A stretch of 38,094 nt of DNA from Pseudomonadota bacterium (lineage in GTDB: Bacteria > Pseudomonadota > Alphaproteobacteria > CADEGL01), in assembly GCA_027619995.1 (NCBI GenBank), contig JAQCGR010000003.1, forward strand, positions 1-38,094. Reading direction: 5' to 3'. The position numbers and the translations under genes are program-made. The notes below the pieces were generated by a model that saw only the letters and a list, made by a program, of their open reading frames with translations, had not been told where the DNA came from and did not search any database. Of the stretch, positions 35,662 to 38,094 are shown one piece after another (position 1 is the first letter of the stretch; the number at the start of each line of letters is the position of its first letter).

Positions 35662-37179
35662 ATGGCCGAGACGATTCTGATCAAGGGCGGGCGGGTCTAC
35701 GATCACGACGCCGACACGGACCGCCCGGCCCGGGCGGATATTCTGATCGAGGGCGATCGGATCGCCGGGATCGCGCCGGAGATTTCGGCCGAGCGCGCGG
35801 GCCGGGTGATCGACGGGGCCGACCGGCTGATCCTGCCCGGCTTCGTCAACGCCCATTACCATTCCCACGACACGATGCTGAAGGGGATGCTCAATCCCCT
35901 GCCCTTCGACATGTGGCTGCTCAACTGCCTGCCGCCGGCCTATCCACCGCGCAGCGCGGCCGAGCTGCGCGCCCGCACCATGCTGGGCGCGGCCGAATGC
36001 CTGAAAAGCGGCATCACCACCTTGCAGGACATGGTCACCCTGCATCCGATCAGCGAGGAGAACGTCGATACCGTCCTCGCCGCCTATGAGGAGATCGGCA
36101 TCCGCACCGTGCTCTCCCTGCAGATCGGCGATCGTTTCGGCATCGAGTTGACGCCCTTCTGGCGCGACTGCGTGCCCGAACATCTGCATGGCAGCCTGGG
36201 CTCGGCCGTCGAGGAAGGCGCGGGCGCAGGACCGTTCGAGCAGGCCGTCGCGCAATACCGCCGCATCGGCCAGGACCAGCAGCGCCTGACCTGGGCGCTC
36301 GGCCCCTCGACCCCGCTGCTCTGCACCCCGGACCTGCTGCGCCGGGTCGCGGCCCTGGCGGAAAGCGACGGCTTGCCGGTCATCACCCATGTCAACGAGG
36401 CCCGCACCGAGGCGCTGAGCGCCAAGACGATCCTGGCCGAGCATGGCGGTTCGCAGGTCGGCTATCTGCGCGACATGGGCTTGCTCGGCCCCGGCACCGG
36501 CATGGCCCATACCGTCTGGCTGACCGAAGCCGAGATCGACATGGTCACGGAGGCCGGCGCGACCGTCATCCTGAACCCGGCCAGCAACATGAAGACCCTG
36601 AGCGGCGCGGCGCCCGTGCCTCTCTATCTCGCCGCCGGGACCAAGGTGGCGCTGGGCTGCGACAATTGCAGCTGCAGCGATATCCAGAACACCTTCCTGG
36701 CGATGCGCCTGGTCTGCTCCCTCGCCGGCCTGCACGACCCCCAGCGCAGCGCGATCCCGCCCGGCGCCCAGGTGATCCGCTGGGCCACCGAGGGCGGCGC
36801 GGGCGCGCTCGGCCTCGCGGGCGAAGTCGGCGCCCTGAAGCCAGGCATGAAGGCGGACATGACCCTGCTCGACCTGGGCCGGCCCAGCTATCTCCCCTTC
36901 AACAGCGCGGCGCGCCAGACCGTGTTCAGCGAGGCGGGCGCGGCGGTCCATACCGTGTTTGTCGATGGCCGGGTGGTGCTGGAGGACGGGCATCTGACCA
37001 TGACGGACGAAGACGCCCTGCGCAGTGCCGTGGAAGAGGCAGCCGTGGACCTGCGCCGGGATTTCGCCGCGGTGAATGCGCGCTTCGAGGAGGTCTACGA
37101 CTATCTTCAGGAAGCCTGGCTGCGGAGCTGGCAGGAGGATATCGGCATCGCCCGCACCATCGCCCCGCCGCGCTTCTAG
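35662..37179 (+). CDS. amidohydrolase family protein (chlorohydrolase/deaminase-like)
   Basis: MAETILIKGGRVYDHDADTDRPARADILIEGDRIAGI; LPGFVNAHYHSHDTMLKGM; VITHVNEARTEAL; GMAHTVWLTEAEIDMV; LGCDNCSCSDIQNTF; LKPGMKADMTLLDL. Confidence 0.9.
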   Translation: MAETILIKGGRVYDHDADTDRPARADILIEGDRIAGIAPEISAERAGRVIDGADRLILPGFVNAHYHSHDTMLKGMLNPLPFDMWLLNCLPPAYPPRSAAELRARTMLGAAECLKSGITTLQDMVTLHPISEENVDTVLAAYEEIGIRTVLSLQIGDRFGIELTPFWRDCVPEHLHGSLGSAVEEGAGAGPFEQAVAQYRRIGQDQQRLTWALGPSTPLLCTPDLLRRVAALAESDGLPVITHVNEARTEALSAKTILAEHGGSQVGYLRDMGLLGPGTGMAHTVWLTEAEIDMVTEAGATVILNPASNMKTLSGAAPVPLYLAAGTKVALGCDNCSCSDIQNTFLAMRLVCSLAGLHDPQRSAIPPGAQVIRWATEGGAGALGLAGEVGALKPGMKADMTLLDLGRPSYLPFNSAARQTVFSEAGAAVHTVFVDGRVVLEDGHLTMTDEDALRSAVEEAAVDLRRDFAAVNARFEEVYDYLQEAWLRSWQEDIGIARTIAPPRF

Positions 37180-37910
37180 GTCGTAGCGCCGGCGGCCCCC
37201 TCAGCCAGACCGCGAACCGCGCGCTCCGCGTCTTCCGTCACTTTGCGCCAGCCCTCGCGGTCGTTGCCGGTATCGGCGAAGACCAGCGGCTTGCCCAGGG
37301 TCAGCGAAATCGCACCCCTACGCGGCAAGTTTCGTCCCGGCGGCAGCACGCCATGCGCGCCCGCGATATGGCAGGGCAGGACCGGCACGGCCGTGCCCGC
37401 AACCAGACGGCCCAGGCCCGACTTGAACGGGCCGAGCGCGCCATTGCGGCTGCGCGTGCCTTCCGGAAACAGGATGAAGACGCTGTGCCGGTCGACCAGG
37501 CGGCGGCGCAGCAGTTCCATGTGTTCTGGCCGGGTCCGGCCGCGCCAGATCGGCAGGGCGTTCAACATACCGGTCGCCAGGGCGGCGGTCGCGCGGGACA
37601 TGAAGAAGGTATCGCCGGCGGCCAGGGCGAAGGTCCGGTCGCACCAGCCGAGCGGCAGGGCCGCCGCGAGGACCGGCGAATCGAGATGGCTGGCATGGTT
37701 GGAGATCATCACGAAAGGCGGCTGCAAAGGCAGGTTCTCGCCGCCCCGGACGGTCAGCGAGCAGCCCGCGCGCAGGATCCCGCGCGCGGCCGCCCACCAG
37801 AGAAACCGCCCGGCGGCGCCGACGAGCCCCGTCTCGCGCCGGATCGACCGGAGGCGCTCGCCCGCGCTGAGATCGAGGTCTTCGGCCGGCTGCAATCGCC
37901 AATCCTGCAT
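37176..37910 (-). CDS. plsC: lysophospholipid acyltransferase (PlsC family)
   Basis: PPFVMISNHASHLDSPVLAAAL (NHxxxxD motif), FILFPEGTRSRNGALGPFKSGLGRLV (FPEGTR motif). Start at 37910. Confidence 0.9.
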   Translation of the reverse strand: MQDWRLQPAEDLDLSAGERLRSIRRETGLVGAAGRFLWWAAARGILRAGCSLTVRGGENLPLQPPFVMISNHASHLDSPVLAAALPLGWCDRTFALAAGDTFFMSRATAALATGMLNALPIWRGRTRPEHMELLRRRLVDRHSVFILFPEGTRSRNGALGPFKSGLGRLVAGTAVPVLPCHIAGAHGVLPPGRNLPRRGAISLTLGKPLVFADTGNDREGWRKVTEDAERAVRGLAEGAAGATT

Positions 37911-37921
37911 CCTGCCCTCCC

Positions 37922-38026
37922 TCACAAGAACAGGCGCTTGGCCTGATCCAGGCCGAAGCCGTTGATATAGGCGACATAGTGGAAGACTGCCGGGGCCACG
38001 AGCAGCAGGCTGTTGCAGCGGTCGAG
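37922..38026 (-). pseudogene. 3'-terminal fragment of a phosphatidate cytidylyltransferase (CdsA-like), truncated at a probable insertion-sequence junction
   Basis: 35 codons in frame: LDRCNSLLLVAPAVFHYVAYINGFGLDQAKRLFL*; resembles the CdsA C-terminus (xDRxDSLxFAAPVFFHxxRY) and sits next to plsC; homology-like sequence ends abruptly at 38026. Confidence 0.55.
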
Positions 38027-38094
38027 TGTCCGTCATCAAAATATTTGGGACCACTGAGCCTGTTTCATAACGGAGGATCTGGCTCATCTTGGAT
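38027..38094. mobile_element. possible terminus of an insertion sequence at the right window edge
   Basis: Abrupt change to lower-GC sequence TGTCCGTCATCAAAATATTTGGGACCACTGAG... directly after a truncated coding frame; TG start resembles an IS terminus. Transposase not in window. Confidence 0.45.

Noticed and set aside
35512-36993. N-terminal extension of the 1005 aa minus-strand ORF
   Set aside because: Antisense to the amidohydrolase and devoid of motifs; the acyl-CoA synthetase begins at 35511.
1-38094. CRISPR arrays, prophage, toxin-antitoxin or anti-phage defence systems
   Set aside because: No repeat-spacer pattern, phage structural genes, or defence-type domains were recognised; the window is metabolic.
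1-38094. tRNA or rRNA genes
   Set aside because: Intergenic gaps were scanned by eye for T-loop GGTTCGA-type and rRNA-like sequences; none convincing. A tRNAscan-SE run would settle it.

Overview
GC-rich 38 kb window, probably from an alphaproteobacterium (inferred from gene content and codon style). It is dense with metabolic genes: about 38 coding features, no rRNA, tRNA or CRISPR seen, and no transcription factor that I could recognise. From left to right: class III aminotransferase; agmatinase-family hydrolase; acyl-CoA ligase; PanE-like reductase; a cytochrome bd/CIO-type oxidase pair followed by a small DUF1289 protein; SDR; a three-subunit HcnABC/opine-oxidase-like flavoenzyme divergent from a Rieske oxygenase, RidA, class II aldolase and AKR set; tandem glycerol-3-phosphate dehydrogenase paralogs, one frameshifted; SnoaL-like protein and 3-hydroxyacyl-CoA dehydrogenase; SLC13 permease; MOSC protein; an acoABC-like 2-oxoacid dehydrogenase operon that runs into an EamA transporter with an in-frame amber codon and an M20 peptidase; aspartate dehydrogenase; DusA; a cobalamin riboswitch controlling cbtB-cbtA and a long DUF1289-fusion protein; GFA protein; acyl-CoA synthetase; amidohydrolase; PlsC; and a CdsA-like 3' fragment cut off by what looks like an insertion-sequence end. 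The best candidates for under-described biology are the B12-riboswitch/CbtBA/DUF1289-fusion operon and the Rieske + HcnABC-like + RidA + aldolase cluster, which looks like catabolism of an N-substituted amine or amino acid. All calls come from reading the supplied sequence and ORF track; no database search was run.
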